Source: JACKCP01 sp034007295
GTDB lineage: Bacteria > Desulfobacterota > Desulfobacteria > Desulfobacterales > JACKCP01
Direction of reading: 5' to 3'
Length of the DNA: 64,000 nt
Assembly: GCA_034007295.1 (NCBI GenBank)
Contig: JAVERC010000011.1
Location: 12,489-76,488 of the forward strand
The notes under the pieces were generated by a model. The model was given only the letters and a program-made list of their open reading frames with translations. It was not told the DNA's origin and made no database searches. Below are positions 44,220 to 53,701 of this stretch, piece by piece. Each line of letters begins with the position of its first letter. Position 1 is the stretch's first letter. Position numbers and translations under genes: made by a program.

Positions 44220-44732
44220 TTATGCTTTTTCCTGAATCATCTCAAGCTCTTCAGTTGTGAGAATCTTGTCTATGTCCAGAAGTATTTTTACTCCTCCGCC
44301 TGTTTTTGCAATCCCTTGTATATAAGTAGTGTCAACCTTTGTTCCAAAAGATGGGGCCTGTTCAATATCATCTGGTTTTACTGGAAGAACTTCTGAAACT
44401 GAATCAACAACTATTCCCATTGTAATTATTCCGGCTTTACCTTCAACTTCAACAACAATTATGCATGTCCTTTCTGTATACTCAAGCGGAGGCAGGGAAA
44501 ATCTAAGTCTTAAATCAAGAACAGGTATTACTTTTCCTCTGAGATTTATTACTCCTTTTACAAATTCAGGAGTCTGAGGGACTGAAGTTATGGGCATGAG
44601 ACCTATAATTTCTTTTATTTTTAAAATACCTATTCCGTATTCTTCATCAGCAAGGGAAAATGTAAGGAATTTGCTGTCAATGCTTTTATCACTAGAATCT
44701 AAAGTCCTTTGATCTCTTGGGTTGTTTTCCAT
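44220..44732 (-). CDS. cheW: Chemotaxis scaffold protein CheW
   Basis: A 170-residue CheW domain protein that links chemoreceptors to the CheA kinase. Motifs: YGIGILKIKEIIGLMPITSVPQTPEFVKGVINLRG, VIPVLDLRLRF, and GIVVDSVSEVLPV, all classical. The start is at 44732, where GGAGG lies 4 bases upstream of ATG; the frame extends 9 codons further without such a signal. No cheA or receptor gene is adjacent, and the gene is flanked on both sides by repeat copies G and H. Confidence 0.95.
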   Translation of the reverse strand: MENNPRDQRTLDSSDKSIDSKFLTFSLADEEYGIGILKIKEIIGLMPITSVPQTPEFVKGVINLRGKVIPVLDLRLRFSLPPLEYTERTCIIVVEVEGKAGIITMGIVVDSVSEVLPVKPDDIEQAPSFGTKVDTTYIQGIAKTGGGVKILLDIDKILTTEELEMIQEKA

Positions 44733-44918
44733 ATTGCCTCCTGCTTTAATTGATTTCATTTTTTTAAATTTTTTTGGGATAAAAACTGTTTTTCCGTTTT
44801 TTAATATTAGATTCAGAAATTAGTAATTAAAAAATTGAAACTGAATTTTTTGAAAATGAGCAAAAAATTATTTAAGGTTTTTTATTGAGCATTAATTAAA
44901 TTTTTTAGGTCTGTTAAC

Positions 44919-45061
44919 TAGCTGCTGAACGAAAACAGCCTTTTTCATTCATTTGGGGGCAGATTCAGAAAATAAGCCTCAAAATAGTCAATGTATCCTA
45001 AAGGTTATTTTTTCATCTTCCTTGAAATGAACTAAAAGTACTAGTTTTCGGCCAATCACTA
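44919..45061 (+). repeat. Dispersed ~143-bp element, full copy H
   Basis: Begins TAGCTGCTGAACGAAAAC and ends GTTTTCGGCCAATCACTA. Its final CTA (45059-45061) is the complement of the TAG stop codon of the minus-strand gene beginning at 46546, so the element terminus supplies that stop. The 326-bp gap between this gene and cheW holds nothing else that I recognise. Confidence 0.9.
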
Positions 45062-46546
45062 ACTAAATGTCTGAGCAAATATATTATCACAGTCTGAGAC
45101 TGAAATCTGATTAAATTCTGGAATTGTCCATTTTAGTTTGATATTTTCATTTTGCAGTAAACTTTTGTTTTTAAGATTTTTGTTTATTCTTGATGAAAAT
45201 ACTTGTGCTCCCTCAAAAGGGGTATTTGTAAGAACAATTGCAAAATTATTGTTGTATCTGCAGCAATAATCACTTTTTCTTGAATCTTCAAGCAGAACTT
45301 CGCTTATTTGAGAAAGAATTTTCTCAAGAAAAATATGTCCTGACTTATCCCTTATTTGTGAAAAATCAACAACTTCTGCCATTAAAACTGATAGATCGGT
45401 TTTATATCTTTTTGCTCTTGAAATTTCTTTTGGAATTATTTCAAAAAACCATTTTTTCTTGTAAAGACCAGTTAGTTCATCCCTCATAGGAAGCTTGGTA
45501 AGCCTTGATTTTGTTTCAAGAAGTTTTTTTTCAAGCCTAGATTTTTCCTTTGTTCTGAAAATAATTCTTTGAAGTGAAGTTCTTTTTATTTTATCTTTTT
45601 GCATATATTCAAAGGGGATGTTTTTGTAATCTCCGTATGAGCATATTTTTTTTCTTTTTTCCAGCAAAATAATAATAAATGGCCTGTAATTTAAATTAAT
45701 ATTTTCAAGAACATTAAAAATAGATAAAGAATCAATAAATTCTTCGGTAAAAACAAGATCAAAATATTTTTCTTTGAGTTTTTGTTTTGCTGATTCAAAT
45801 GAAACTGCTTCAAAAATTTCTGTTTCAGGCGAGTTTTTCAGGTAAATTCTTATTTTTTTAATTATGGCTTTATCTTTAATGATGCAAAGGATTTTTATAT
45901 TTGTGCAGTTTTTATGTAATTGGTACTCAAAGGCTGATTCCTCATAATTTAGAGACTGAATTTTTTTTATGTTTTCAGTAATTCTTTGGCCTGATTCAAT
46001 TATTCTTTCTGCTTTTTTTAGGATTTTTGGATAATCTTTACCTTCTGATTTTAAAACCTCTGCATTGCAGATTAAAGTTGTAAGAGGCTGAGTCAGTTCT
46101 TTTGCAATTTTGTCTGTTATTTCTAGTAATGTTTTTTTTCTTTCTATCTCAAGTTTCAAAAGTTCAGGACTGATTTGAGAAGGCTTGTTTTTTTTTGAAT
46201 TTATTGACGAAAATATTTTAGCTAAATCAAGGTTGAATTCAATTCTTTTAGTGATATTTTCGTTTGTTTCTTTATAGTTAATAAAATCTATTATCAAATT
46301 TTTTTGGGGCATAATTTTTGAATAATTATTTTTTTGAATTATAAGCACAATTTGTTTTTCATTTGAATCAAAGGCAATATCCTTTATTTTATCAAAGCAA
46401 TTGTCTTCAACTATTAAAATATCGTGTCCTTTTTCTAATTCATTAAAGGAAAAAAAACTTTTGTAATTGCAGTTTATTTTGACAAAGCTTTTGGCAAATT
46501 TTTCGAGGATAGATTGAGTTTCAATTAGATAAAAAATATTTTTCAT
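45059..46546 (-). CDS. Multi-domain signalling protein with degenerate receiver, HisKA and GGDEF domains
   Basis: A 495-residue protein that looks like a signalling hybrid but with its active residues lost. Residues 1-105: a receiver-like fold without the Asp site. About 130-200: a HisKA-like helix, IAKELTQPLTTL, where the phospho-His is Lys149. About 215-330: a second receiver-like domain with FDLVFTEEF in place of the phospho-Asp motif. About 350-480: a diguanylate cyclase-like domain, DELTGLYKKKWFFEI, whose GGDEF signature is reduced to NNN-F at 432-435 (RYNNNFAIVL). No HATPase domain. Its stop is formed by repeat copy H. It may act as a scaffold or ligand-binding regulator. The gene is very AT-rich. 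Confidence 0.75.
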   Translation of the reverse strand: MKNIFYLIETQSILEKFAKSFVKINCNYKSFFSFNELEKGHDILIVEDNCFDKIKDIAFDSNEKQIVLIIQKNNYSKIMPQKNLIIDFINYKETNENITKRIEFNLDLAKIFSSINSKKNKPSQISPELLKLEIERKKTLLEITDKIAKELTQPLTTLICNAEVLKSEGKDYPKILKKAERIIESGQRITENIKKIQSLNYEESAFEYQLHKNCTNIKILCIIKDKAIIKKIRIYLKNSPETEIFEAVSFESAKQKLKEKYFDLVFTEEFIDSLSIFNVLENINLNYRPFIIILLEKRKKICSYGDYKNIPFEYMQKDKIKRTSLQRIIFRTKEKSRLEKKLLETKSRLTKLPMRDELTGLYKKKWFFEIIPKEISRAKRYKTDLSVLMAEVVDFSQIRDKSGHIFLEKILSQISEVLLEDSRKSDYCCRYNNNFAIVLTNTPFEGAQVFSSRINKNLKNKSLLQNENIKLKWTIPEFNQISVSDCDNIFAQTFS

Positions 46547-46599
46547 ATTTTTGCCCTGGTTTAACTGAAATGTTTAAGAAGCAAATAGGAAAAACTATG

Positions 46600-46735
46600 T
46601 AGCTGCTAAACTAAAACGGCCTTTTGTCCATTTTTTGCACAGATTTAAAATTTAATCCTAAAAAAAAAGAGAGTTTCTAAAGGCAAAATTTTACCTGAGC
46701 TTTATAAAAAAAATTTAAGTTTTGGGCTAAGTATT
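46600..46735 (+). repeat. Dispersed ~143-bp element, diverged copy I
   Basis: Begins TAGCTGCTAAACTAAAAC GGCC, keeps TTGTCCATTTTTTGCACAGAT, AAAATTTAATCCTAAA and TCTAAAGGCAAAATTTTACC, and ends AGTTTTGGGCTAAGTATTA. The right terminus is decayed. It lies in the 272-bp gap between the degenerate signalling gene and the KefB-like gene. Confidence 0.75.
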
Positions 46736-46818
46736 ATCTTAACTCAATTTATACCATGTAATTGATATTTACAAGATTAAAACTCATTTGGTTTTTAAAC
46801 ATAAACTTAGTTTAGGTT

Positions 46819-48825
46819 TTATGTGGCAGGTTGACTCATTTTTTTAGACTCATTTTTTTCACATTTTGCGGTTTCAGTCATTTTACAAAAATTTTTTCTT
46901 TGGGTTTCATCTCCTATAACCGCAATAGTGTCTTCTGGCATAAGAATAAAATTTGTTTCAGGGTTTGACACCAGGTTTCCCTTTCTTACAACACCAACAA
47001 TTGATGCCCCTGTTTTTTTTCTTACTTCGCTTTGGCCTATGGTTTTTTGAGAGATTGGGCTGTTTTCATTTAACCTAAACCATTGGATATCAAATTGATC
47101 TTCGGCGTTTTTAAGGTGATAAAGTTTTGTATAATCCGTTTTTTTTGCAAACCAGTCTGCATACAATTCACTTCTTACTGTATTAGTGCACCTTTGAATT
47201 TCCGGGGCTGGGACATTAAAATGAATTAATGACTGCCTTGTCATTTCAAGGCTTGCTTCAAATTCTGGAAAAATAACTTCTGAAACTCCAAGTTCTTTGA
47301 ACATTTCAAAATATTCCCTTGAAGATGTTCTGGAAATAATTTCTATAGTTTTATTCATTTTTTTTGCTGCCTCTATTATTGACCTTGCATTTGTAGCAGA
47401 TGGAACTGTAAGGATTAAAAGAGAGGCTTGTTTTATTCCAGCAGCTTCAAGAACTGTTTCATGGGTAGCATCACCATAAATAACAGACATTTCCTGGTTT
47501 TTTGCCTGTTCAAATCTTCTGTGTTCTATTTCAACTAGAATAAATTTCATTTCAAGGCGTTTGAGCATTTTTGCTATTTGTGAGCCGACTCTTCCTCCTC
47601 CTGCAATAATAATATGGTTTTTAAGACCTGATTCAGGAATATTTGAAATTTCAAGATCTCTTGAAGGATAAAATTTCTTTTTAATGGAATAAAGTTTTGC
47701 AGTCTGTCCTGAAATAAGGGGTGTAAGAGCCATGGTAATTATGGCAGCTGTAAGAATAAGGGAGTAGAGGTCAGTTGAAATTGAATTTGTAGACATTCCA
47801 ACCCTTGCAAGAACAAATGCAAATTCACCTATTTGGAAAAGTCCAAGACCAACAGCAAGAGGGATTACATTTGTATATCTGAAAAGCTTTGAAAGAGATG
47901 AAAAAATAAGGCCTTTTCCAATTCCTGCCGCAAGAACAAGAATAATAACCTTGTCACCGTGCTTTATTAGATACATTGGGTCAAAAAGCATTCCAACTGA
48001 ACTGAAAAAAAGAAGTCCGAAAAGATCCCTTAATGGAATTATGTCGCTTAGTGCCTGATGTCCGTAATCAGATTCACTTAAGACCATTCCAGCTACAAAA
48101 GCTCCAAATGCAAATGACAGGCCTGCCATATGGGTAGCATAACCTATTCCAAGACCGATTGCAGTTATTGCAAGCAGAAAAAGCTCCCTTGATCCAAGTT
48201 TTGCAATATGTGACATAAGTCCTGGGAGAAGCCTTGTTCCAAGGATTATCATTCCTGCAATAAATGCTGCGGCTTTTAAGGCTGCAAATCCAAGTGCTGA
48301 TATTCCTATTTCAGGATTGTTGAGCTGGGGTAGAATTATCATCATTGGAACAACTGCAAGATCCTGGATTATGAGCATTCCTATCATTACCTTGCTTGAA
48401 AGTGTTCCAAGCCATCCCTGGTTCATAAGGGTTTTTAAAATAACCATTGTACTTGAAAGGGATATAATTGAGCCAAGCCATAGAGACTGCTTTAAGTCAT
48501 AGTTCATTATAATTCCTATTCCTGTGCCAAGAAGAATTGTGAGAATTATCTGGATTGGTGTTCCAATGAGGGCAATCATTTTTACTGGTTTTAGATCCTT
48601 TAAAGAAAATTCAAGTCCAAGGGCGAAAAGAAGAAGTGCTATTCCTATTTCTGCAAGGAGTTCAATTTCATGGGTATTTGAAATTGTTATTCCTCCGGTG
48701 TGGGGGCCAAGAAAAATTCCGGCTATTATATATCCTAAAATTAGAGGCTGTCCGATTCTTTGCATTATAATTCCGCAAAAAAAGGCTGCAACAATTAAAA
48801 TAATTATATCTGCGGCAATACCCAT
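46819..48825 (-). CDS. KefB/YbaL-type CPA2 cation:proton antiporter
   Basis: A 668-residue inner-membrane protein. About 12 hydrophobic segments form the Na+/H+ exchanger domain (1-380), with [26 protein letters not shown] and the [17 protein letters not shown] motif. A cytosolic TrkA-N (RCK) domain follows with [19 protein letters not shown] (NAD-type loop, about 395-515), then a TrkA-C domain near 580-650. Such proteins exchange K+ or Na+ for H+ under control of nucleotides or glutathione adducts. The start at 48825 is chosen because GGGAGA lies 4 bases upstream. It is a single gene. Confidence 0.93.
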   Translation of the reverse strand: MGIAADIIILIVAAFFCGIIMQRIGQPLILGYIIAGIFLGPHTGGITISNTHEIELLAEIGIALLLFALGLEFSLKDLKPVKMIALIGTPIQIILTILLGTGIGIIMNYDLKQSLWLGSIISLSSTMVILKTLMNQGWLGTLSSKVMIGMLIIQDLAVVPMMIILPQLNNPEIGISALGFAALKAAAFIAGMIILGTRLLPGLMSHIAKLGSRELFLLAITAIGLGIGYATHMAGLSFAFGAFVAGMVLSESDYGHQALSDIIPLRDLFGLLFFSSVGMLFDPMYLIKHGDKVIILVLAAGIGKGLIFSSLSKLFRYTNVIPLAVGLGLFQIGEFAFVLARVGMSTNSISTDLYSLILTAAIITMALTPLISGQTAKLYSIKKKFYPSRDLEISNIPESGLKNHIIIAGGGRVGSQIAKMLKRLEMKFILVEIEHRRFEQAKNQEMSVIYGDATHETVLEAAGIKQASLLILTVPSATNARSIIEAAKKMNKTIEIISRTSSREYFEMFKELGVSEVIFPEFEASLEMTRQSLIHFNVPAPEIQRCTNTVRSELYADWFAKKTDYTKLYHLKNAEDQFDIQWFRLNENSPISQKTIGQSEVRKKTGASIVGVVRKGNLVSNPETNFILMPEDTIAVIGDETQRKNFCKMTETAKCEKNESKKMSQPAT

Positions 48826-49030
48826 TGAATCTCCCAAAAATTAAATTTTAAATTATGGTTTTTTAAAAATTAGGATTATATGAAGATGATTTTTTCTGGT
48901 CAACAATTATGACATTTTAAAATTTTTTAAGAGGTGATTTGCCAAAACTATATTTTTAGTTCAATTGAAATAAAAAAATTTAATTCAAGGCTCAATTTTG
49001 GGAAAAGATTTTTTTGATGTATTTGATTTT

Positions 49031-49063
49031 AGAAATAAAAAAAGCCCCTTTATTAAGGGGCTT
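49031..49063 (-). terminator. Intrinsic terminator of tRNA-Asn
   Basis: On the minus strand, AAGCCCCTT and AAGGGGCTT (49042-49050 and 49055-49063) form a 9-bp stem with a 4-base loop followed by a run of T. It begins 7 bases beyond the 3' CCA of the tRNA. Confidence 0.93.
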
Positions 49064-49069
49064 GATGTC

Positions 49070-49145
49070 TGGCTCCCCAGCACGGACTTGAACCGCGGAC
49101 CCGATGGTTAACAGCCATCTGCTCTGCCGACTGAGCTACTGGGGA
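49070..49145 (-). tRNA. tRNA-Asn (anticodon GTT)
   Basis: Read on the minus strand, the gene starts TCCCCAGTAGCTCAGTCGG and folds as a full cloverleaf: acceptor TCCCCAG/CTGGGGA, D-loop AGCTCAGTCGGCAGAGC, anticodon arm GATGGCTGTTAACCATC with GTT in the loop, and T-arm GCGGTTCAAGTCCGTGC. Discriminator base is G, and the CCA end is encoded. It is 76 nucleotides long with its own promoter and terminator. Confidence 0.98.
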
Positions 49146-49185
49146 TTAAATTCGGCGTTTGCTGTTTTGTTCAGCAACGAAAAGA

Positions 49186-49214
49186 CATATACATTCCTTT
49201 GATATCTGCGTCAA
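49186..49214 (-). promoter_or_regulatory. Sigma-70 promoter of tRNA-Asn
   Basis: On the minus strand TTGACG (49209-49214) and TATATG (49186-49191) are separated by exactly 17 bases, about 40 bases before the tRNA 5' end. A short hairpin GCTGAACAAAACAGC lies in the leader. Confidence 0.7.
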
Positions 49215-49233
49215 GAAAAAAAATAAAAAAATA

Positions 49234-50193
49234 TTAAATTTTTATTAATACTCTGAAAGCGAGATATCCAAAGTAAATAACAAGCATTAATCCGCCTTCC
49301 CATCTGTCTACAAATCTTTTTCTTCCAGTTGCCATAAAAAGAAGTAAAAGAATATTTGCCAAAACAACCATTAAAATATCAAGGTTATTGCTGCTTGAAA
49401 AGGGCAGGGGTTTAATTGTTGCACTTATTCCAAGTACAAAAAAGATGTTGAAAATATTTGAACCTGCAACGTTTCCCACTGCCATTTCTGACTGGCCTTT
49501 ATATGCGGCTACAACAGAGGCTGCAAGTTCAGGAAGGGAAGTTCCTATTGCAATAATTGTAAGTCCTATTATTTCGTCGGATACTCCAAAGGATTGTGCA
49601 ATATCAACGGCTCCTCTTACAATGAGTTCTGCACCTCCTGCAAGTCCGATTATCCCTATTATTATAAGGCCTGCTGAAAGAGCCCAGTGCATTTCCTTGA
49701 GGTTTTCGGGTATGTCTTCAAGTGTATCTCTTTTTGAAAGCGAAAAAGAATAATGAAAAAAAATCAGGAAAAAACCAAGAAATACAAGCCCGTCACTTCT
49801 GCTTAAAAGTGAGTAATTGTAATGGTCAAGAAGCTGGTCATTCACTGAGGCAGCAAGCACTATTACAGCAAGAAGGCCCATTGGAATATCTGCTTTTACA
49901 GTTCCTTTTGGAACTTTCAAAGGTTTTATAACCCCGCATATTCCTATTATCATTAGAATATTTGCAATATTACTGCCTAGAATGTTTCCTGTAGCAACTC
50001 CTGTGTTTCCTTCCGTACTTGCAACAACGTTTACAAAAAGTTCTGGAAGAGAAGATCCAAATGCTACTACTGTAAGCCCGATTACCATGTCTGAGATATT
50101 AAACTTTTTTGCAATTGCCGATGCACCGTTCACGAGAAAATCAGCACTTTTTACAAGAAGAATAAAACCCGCTACAAGGAAAAGATATGACAC
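49234..50193 (-). CDS. CaxA/YrbG-type sodium/calcium exchanger
   Basis: A 319-residue inner-membrane protein with about ten hydrophobic segments and the two alpha repeats of the Na+/Ca2+ exchanger family in inverted topology: VVAFGSSLPELFVNVVAS with GNILGSNIANILMIIG, and IIAIGTSLPELAASVVAA with GNVAGSNIFNIFFVLG. These line the cation path. It probably extrudes Ca2+ in exchange for Na+ or H+. It is a single gene upstream of tRNA-Asn on the same strand. Confidence 0.95.
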   Translation of the reverse strand: MSYLFLVAGFILLVKSADFLVNGASAIAKKFNISDMVIGLTVVAFGSSLPELFVNVVASTEGNTGVATGNILGSNIANILMIIGICGVIKPLKVPKGTVKADIPMGLLAVIVLAASVNDQLLDHYNYSLLSRSDGLVFLGFFLIFFHYSFSLSKRDTLEDIPENLKEMHWALSAGLIIIGIIGLAGGAELIVRGAVDIAQSFGVSDEIIGLTIIAIGTSLPELAASVVAAYKGQSEMAVGNVAGSNIFNIFFVLGISATIKPLPFSSSNNLDILMVVLANILLLLFMATGRKRFVDRWEGGLMLVIYFGYLAFRVLIKI

Positions 50194-50378
50194 GTGATGC
50201 CTCCCTGTTTTTTTGGTAGGAAAAAGATAATAAAACCAGAATTTAAGACTTTTATAAATTTTAAATCAAAAAGTTTTTAATGTATCAAGTCATTTATTTT
50301 AATAATTTTAAATCCAGATGTATTTGAGTTTAAAATAACCATGATAAGAAGCAATTTACATAAAATAATATTATTTTG

Positions 50379-50405
50379 TTCCGGAGATAAAAATTTTCTC
50401 CGGAA
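50379..50405. terminator. Hairpin downstream of aspS
   Basis: TTCCGGAGA (50379-50387) and TCTCCGGAA (50397-50405) form a perfect 9-bp stem 17 bases past the aspS stop. The sequence after it on the minus strand is A-rich, not a T tract, so it may be a stabilising 3' hairpin as much as a terminator. Confidence 0.6.
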
Positions 50406-50421
50406 TTATTTTTGAAAAAAT

Positions 50422-52227
50422 TTATTCTTCTTTTTCTTTTGCTTCCTTTACAGCTGTTTTAAGCCCAAGCTCCTGAAGTTGTGCAAAAGATGCTTTAGAA
50501 GGAGCATTTGTAAGAAGACATGTTCCTTTCTGAGTTTTTGGAAAAGCCATTACATCTCTTATGGATTCTTCCTGGCACAAAATCATTACAAGTCTGTCAA
50601 ACCCAAATGCAAGTCCTCCATGTGGAGGAGCTCCGGACTTTAAGGCATCAACAAGGAAGCCGAATTTTTCCTCATAATCTTCTCTTTCCATTCCAAGTAT
50701 TGAGAAAACTTTTTCCTGAACTTCAGGCTGGTGAATACGAATGCTTCCTCCGCCTATTTCGGAACCGTTTAGAACCATATCATATGCCCTTGATTTTACT
50801 TCAAGGGGTGATTTGTCTATTTTGTCATAATCTGACTCAAGGGGTGCTGTAAAAGGATGATGAAGTGCCTGGTATCTTTTTTCATCTTCATCCCATTCAA
50901 ACATTGGAAATCTTGTTACCCACAAAAATTCATACTTGTTATTGTCTACAAGACCAAGTTTTGCTCCAAGATGATTTCTTAAGTTTCCAAGGGTGTCGTT
51001 TGTAACAGAAGGGCTGTCTGCAACAAAAAATATAATATCGCCGGGTTCCATTGAAAGAGCATTTTTCATTGATTCTTTTTCTTCATCAGAAAAGAATTTT
51101 GTTATAGGAGACTGCCATTCCCCGTCTTCCTTTACTTTAATCCAGGCAAGACCTTTTGCTCCGTAAATTGCAGCAAATGATGTAAGATCATCTATGTCTT
51201 TTCTTGAAAAAACGGCACATCCCTTTGCATTAAGAGCTTTTACAAGACCGCCTTTTTTAAGGGTGTCAGCGAAAACCTTGAATCCTGTGTTTTTGAGTAT
51301 TTCTGAAAGATTTACAAGTTCAAGTCCAAATCTTAAATCCGGTTTGTCAAGACCGTATCTGTCCATGGCTTCTTCATAATCCATTCTTTTAAAAGGTATC
51401 TTGATATCCATATCAAGCACCTCTTTAAATACTGTTTTTACAAGGCCTTCAGCCATAGCCATTACATCTTCTTCACCCACAAAACTCATTTCAAGGTCTA
51501 TCTGAGTAAATTCAGGCTGTCTGTCTGCTCTTAAGTCTTCGTCTCTGAAACATTTTACAATCTGATAATACCTGTCAAATCCTGCAATCATAAGAAGCTG
51601 CTTGAAAAGCTGGGGAGACTGTGGAAGTGCATAAAAATTACCCTGGGTGATTCTGCTTGGAACAAGATAGTCCCTTGCACCTTCAGGGGTTGATTTTGTA
51701 AGAAAAGGTGTTTCAATATCTAAAAAACCATTGTCATTCAGGTATTTTCTTGCTGCAAATCCTGCCTTGTGTCTTTTTATTATGTTTTTTTGAATGGCTG
51801 GTCTTCTAAGATCCAAGTGTCTGTTTTTAAGTCTTATGCTTTCAGATGTTTCAACCCTGTCTTCAATTAAAAATGGAGGGGTTTCAGCTTCATTTAAAAT
51901 TCTAAGTTCAAGCACATTTATTTCAATTTCACCTGTGAAAAGATTTTTGTTTATCATTCCATCAGGTCTTTCATCAACCATTCCTCTAACTGCAATAACA
52001 TATTCGCTTCTTATTGCATGAGCCTTTTCGTGCATTTTTGCATCTGTTTCAGGGTTGAACACTACCTGGGTAATTCCTTCCCTGTCCCTTAAATCAACAA
52101 AAATAACTCCGCCGTGGTCCCTTCTTCTTTGAACCCAGCCCATAAGAACAACCTCTTTTCCCTTGTCAGCAGCAGTAAGCTGGTTAAGATGATGGGTTCT
52201 TCTAAGGTCTCCAAGTAAATCAGCCAC
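50422..52227 (-). CDS. aspS: Aspartyl-tRNA synthetase, probably non-discriminating
   Basis: A 601-residue bacterial-type class II synthetase: OB-fold anticodon domain (1-110), catalytic core with motif 2 KCFRDEDLRADRQPEFTQID, the bacterial insertion domain, and motif 3 FGFDRLVMI near the C-terminus. The anticodon domain has RRRDHGGVIFVDLRDREG; His38 at this place is, as I recall, a mark of the non-discriminating form that also charges tRNA-Asn, whereas the discriminating form has Leu. It lies 14 bases downstream of hisS, a common pairing. Confidence 0.96.
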   Translation of the reverse strand: MADLLGDLRRTHHLNQLTAADKGKEVVLMGWVQRRRDHGGVIFVDLRDREGITQVVFNPETDAKMHEKAHAIRSEYVIAVRGMVDERPDGMINKNLFTGEIEINVLELRILNEAETPPFLIEDRVETSESIRLKNRHLDLRRPAIQKNIIKRHKAGFAARKYLNDNGFLDIETPFLTKSTPEGARDYLVPSRITQGNFYALPQSPQLFKQLLMIAGFDRYYQIVKCFRDEDLRADRQPEFTQIDLEMSFVGEEDVMAMAEGLVKTVFKEVLDMDIKIPFKRMDYEEAMDRYGLDKPDLRFGLELVNLSEILKNTGFKVFADTLKKGGLVKALNAKGCAVFSRKDIDDLTSFAAIYGAKGLAWIKVKEDGEWQSPITKFFSDEEKESMKNALSMEPGDIIFFVADSPSVTNDTLGNLRNHLGAKLGLVDNNKYEFLWVTRFPMFEWDEDEKRYQALHHPFTAPLESDYDKIDKSPLEVKSRAYDMVLNGSEIGGGSIRIHQPEVQEKVFSILGMEREDYEEKFGFLVDALKSGAPPHGGLAFGFDRLVMILCQEESIRDVMAFPKTQKGTCLLTNAPSKASFAQLQELGLKTAVKEAKEKEE

Positions 52228-52241
52228 TATAATTTCTCCTG

Positions 52242-53492
52242 TTAAATATTTTTTTCCATTGTTGAAATAAAATCTTTTTCCAAAATTTCTTCCTGGGATC
52301 CAAGCTCCATGTTTTTAAGGCTTATCATGCCTTTTTCCACTTCAGTTTCCCCAATTATTGCACAAAATCTGCAATTTGACTTGTTTGCCTTTTTCATTAA
52401 GGCCTTCATGCTTTTATCCGAAAAATCCATTTCAGCCCTGATACCTTTTGATGCAAGTTCATTGCAAAGTTTAAATGCCTTTTCAGATGCTTTTTTGCCA
52501 AATGCCAGAAAGTACACAAGTGGAGCAAAATTGTTGTTTTCCATATTTTTTGCGGCAATTATTTCCACAAGCCTGTCAAAACCTATTGCAAAACCGATTC
52601 CAGGAGTTTTTGGACCTCCAAGTATTTCAATCAGCCCGTCATATCTTCCCCCGCCTGCAACAGCAGACTGTGCACCAAGTTCCTTTGTCTGGATTTCAAA
52701 TGCAGTTTTTGTATAATAGTCAAGCCCTCTTACCAGATAGTCATCAATTTCATAGGAAATGTTTTCCAGTTCAAGGCAGTTTTTAAGAGTTTCAAAATGA
52801 GTTCTGCATTCATCACAAAGATAGTCTTTTAGAAGAGGAGCTCCCTCAAGTTGTTTTCTGCAGGATTCAACCTTGCAGTCCAAAATTCTTAAGGGGTTTT
52901 TTGTTTTTCTTCTTTCACAGTCTTCACAAAGGTTTTTTGCATTTCCAATAAAACTTAAAAGAGCTTCATTGTATGTTTTTCTGCATAAAGGACACCCAAG
53001 GGAATTTATTTTTGTTGAAAGGTTTTTTACCTCAAGTTTTTTAAAAAGAAGGTTCAGCATTACAAGGATTTGTGCATCAAGAATGGGAGAATCTATGCCA
53101 AGAACTTCTGCATTTATCTGGTAAAACTGTCTGTATCTTCCTTTTTGGGGCCTTTCTTTTCTAAACATAGGCCCTATGGTATAAAGCTTTTGTTCAGGCT
53201 CCCTTGCATACATTTTATGCTGAATATATGATCTTACTATTGATGCTGTAGCCTCTGGCCTCATTGTCTGGTTTTTTCCCTTTGAGTCGGGAAAGGTAAA
53301 CATTTCCTTTTCAACTATGTCTGTATTTTCTCCAATTCCCCTTGCAAAAACTTCAGTCTTTTCAAGGATGGGAAGCCTTATTTCCTTAAATCCAAAATTT
53401 TCAAATATATTTTTGGCTTCCTGTTCAATCCTCTGCCAGACTGAAATTTCATCGGGAAGGATGTCGCGGAAACCTCTTATTGTCTGAATCAT
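52242..53492 (-). CDS. hisS: Histidyl-tRNA synthetase
   Basis: A 416-residue class II synthetase: motif 1 region GFRDILPDEISVWQRIE, motif 2 MFRKERPQKGRYRQFYQINAE, HisA-type LVRGLDYYTKTAFEI, and GGGRYDGLIEILGGP, then GIGFAIGFDRLV as motif 3. A C-terminal anticodon-binding domain covers about 325-416. Four Cys in the insertion (CPLC, CEDC and CRK/CDEC) suggest a zinc site. It is the first gene of hisS-aspS and is divergent from panB. Confidence 0.97.
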   Translation of the reverse strand: MIQTIRGFRDILPDEISVWQRIEQEAKNIFENFGFKEIRLPILEKTEVFARGIGENTDIVEKEMFTFPDSKGKNQTMRPEATASIVRSYIQHKMYAREPEQKLYTIGPMFRKERPQKGRYRQFYQINAEVLGIDSPILDAQILVMLNLLFKKLEVKNLSTKINSLGCPLCRKTYNEALLSFIGNAKNLCEDCERRKTKNPLRILDCKVESCRKQLEGAPLLKDYLCDECRTHFETLKNCLELENISYEIDDYLVRGLDYYTKTAFEIQTKELGAQSAVAGGGRYDGLIEILGGPKTPGIGFAIGFDRLVEIIAAKNMENNNFAPLVYFLAFGKKASEKAFKLCNELASKGIRAEMDFSDKSMKALMKKANKSNCRFCAIIGETEVEKGMISLKNMELGSQEEILEKDFISTMEKNI

Positions 53493-53534
53493 TTATACAA
53501 GTCCTTGTTTATATCTTTAATATGTAACCGAATA

Positions 53535-53563
53535 TTATTAGCCCAGAGAGCTTTTATAGTCAA
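53535..53563 (-). promoter_or_regulatory. Candidate promoter of hisS-aspS
   Basis: On the minus strand TTGACT (53558-53563) and TAATAA (53535-53540) are 17 bases apart, and the -10 box is about 42 bases before the hisS ATG. Confidence 0.55.
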
Positions 53564-53620
53564 TATTTCTTGGATAAAATAAGGAATTAATGGGAAAAGC
53601 ATTATTTCAGCCTAAAATCA

Positions 53621-53649
53621 TGCTTGCAAAAAAAAACTCATTTTATAAT
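53621..53649 (+). promoter_or_regulatory. Candidate promoter of panB
   Basis: A perfect TATAAT (53644-53649) lies 52 bases before the panB ATG at 53702, with a weak -35 (TGCTTG, 17 bases upstream). It supports that start, because an upstream in-frame ATG at 53624 would fall within the promoter. Confidence 0.5.
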
Positions 53650-53701
53650 ATCTCCGGTGACGGAAGTTAATTTGCAACAAATTAAATTTAAGGATGTAAA
53701 A

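Noticed and set aside
49070..49145. tRNA-Asn as an integration site of a genomic island
   Set aside because: No integrase gene and no direct repeat of the tRNA 3' end were noticed in the window.
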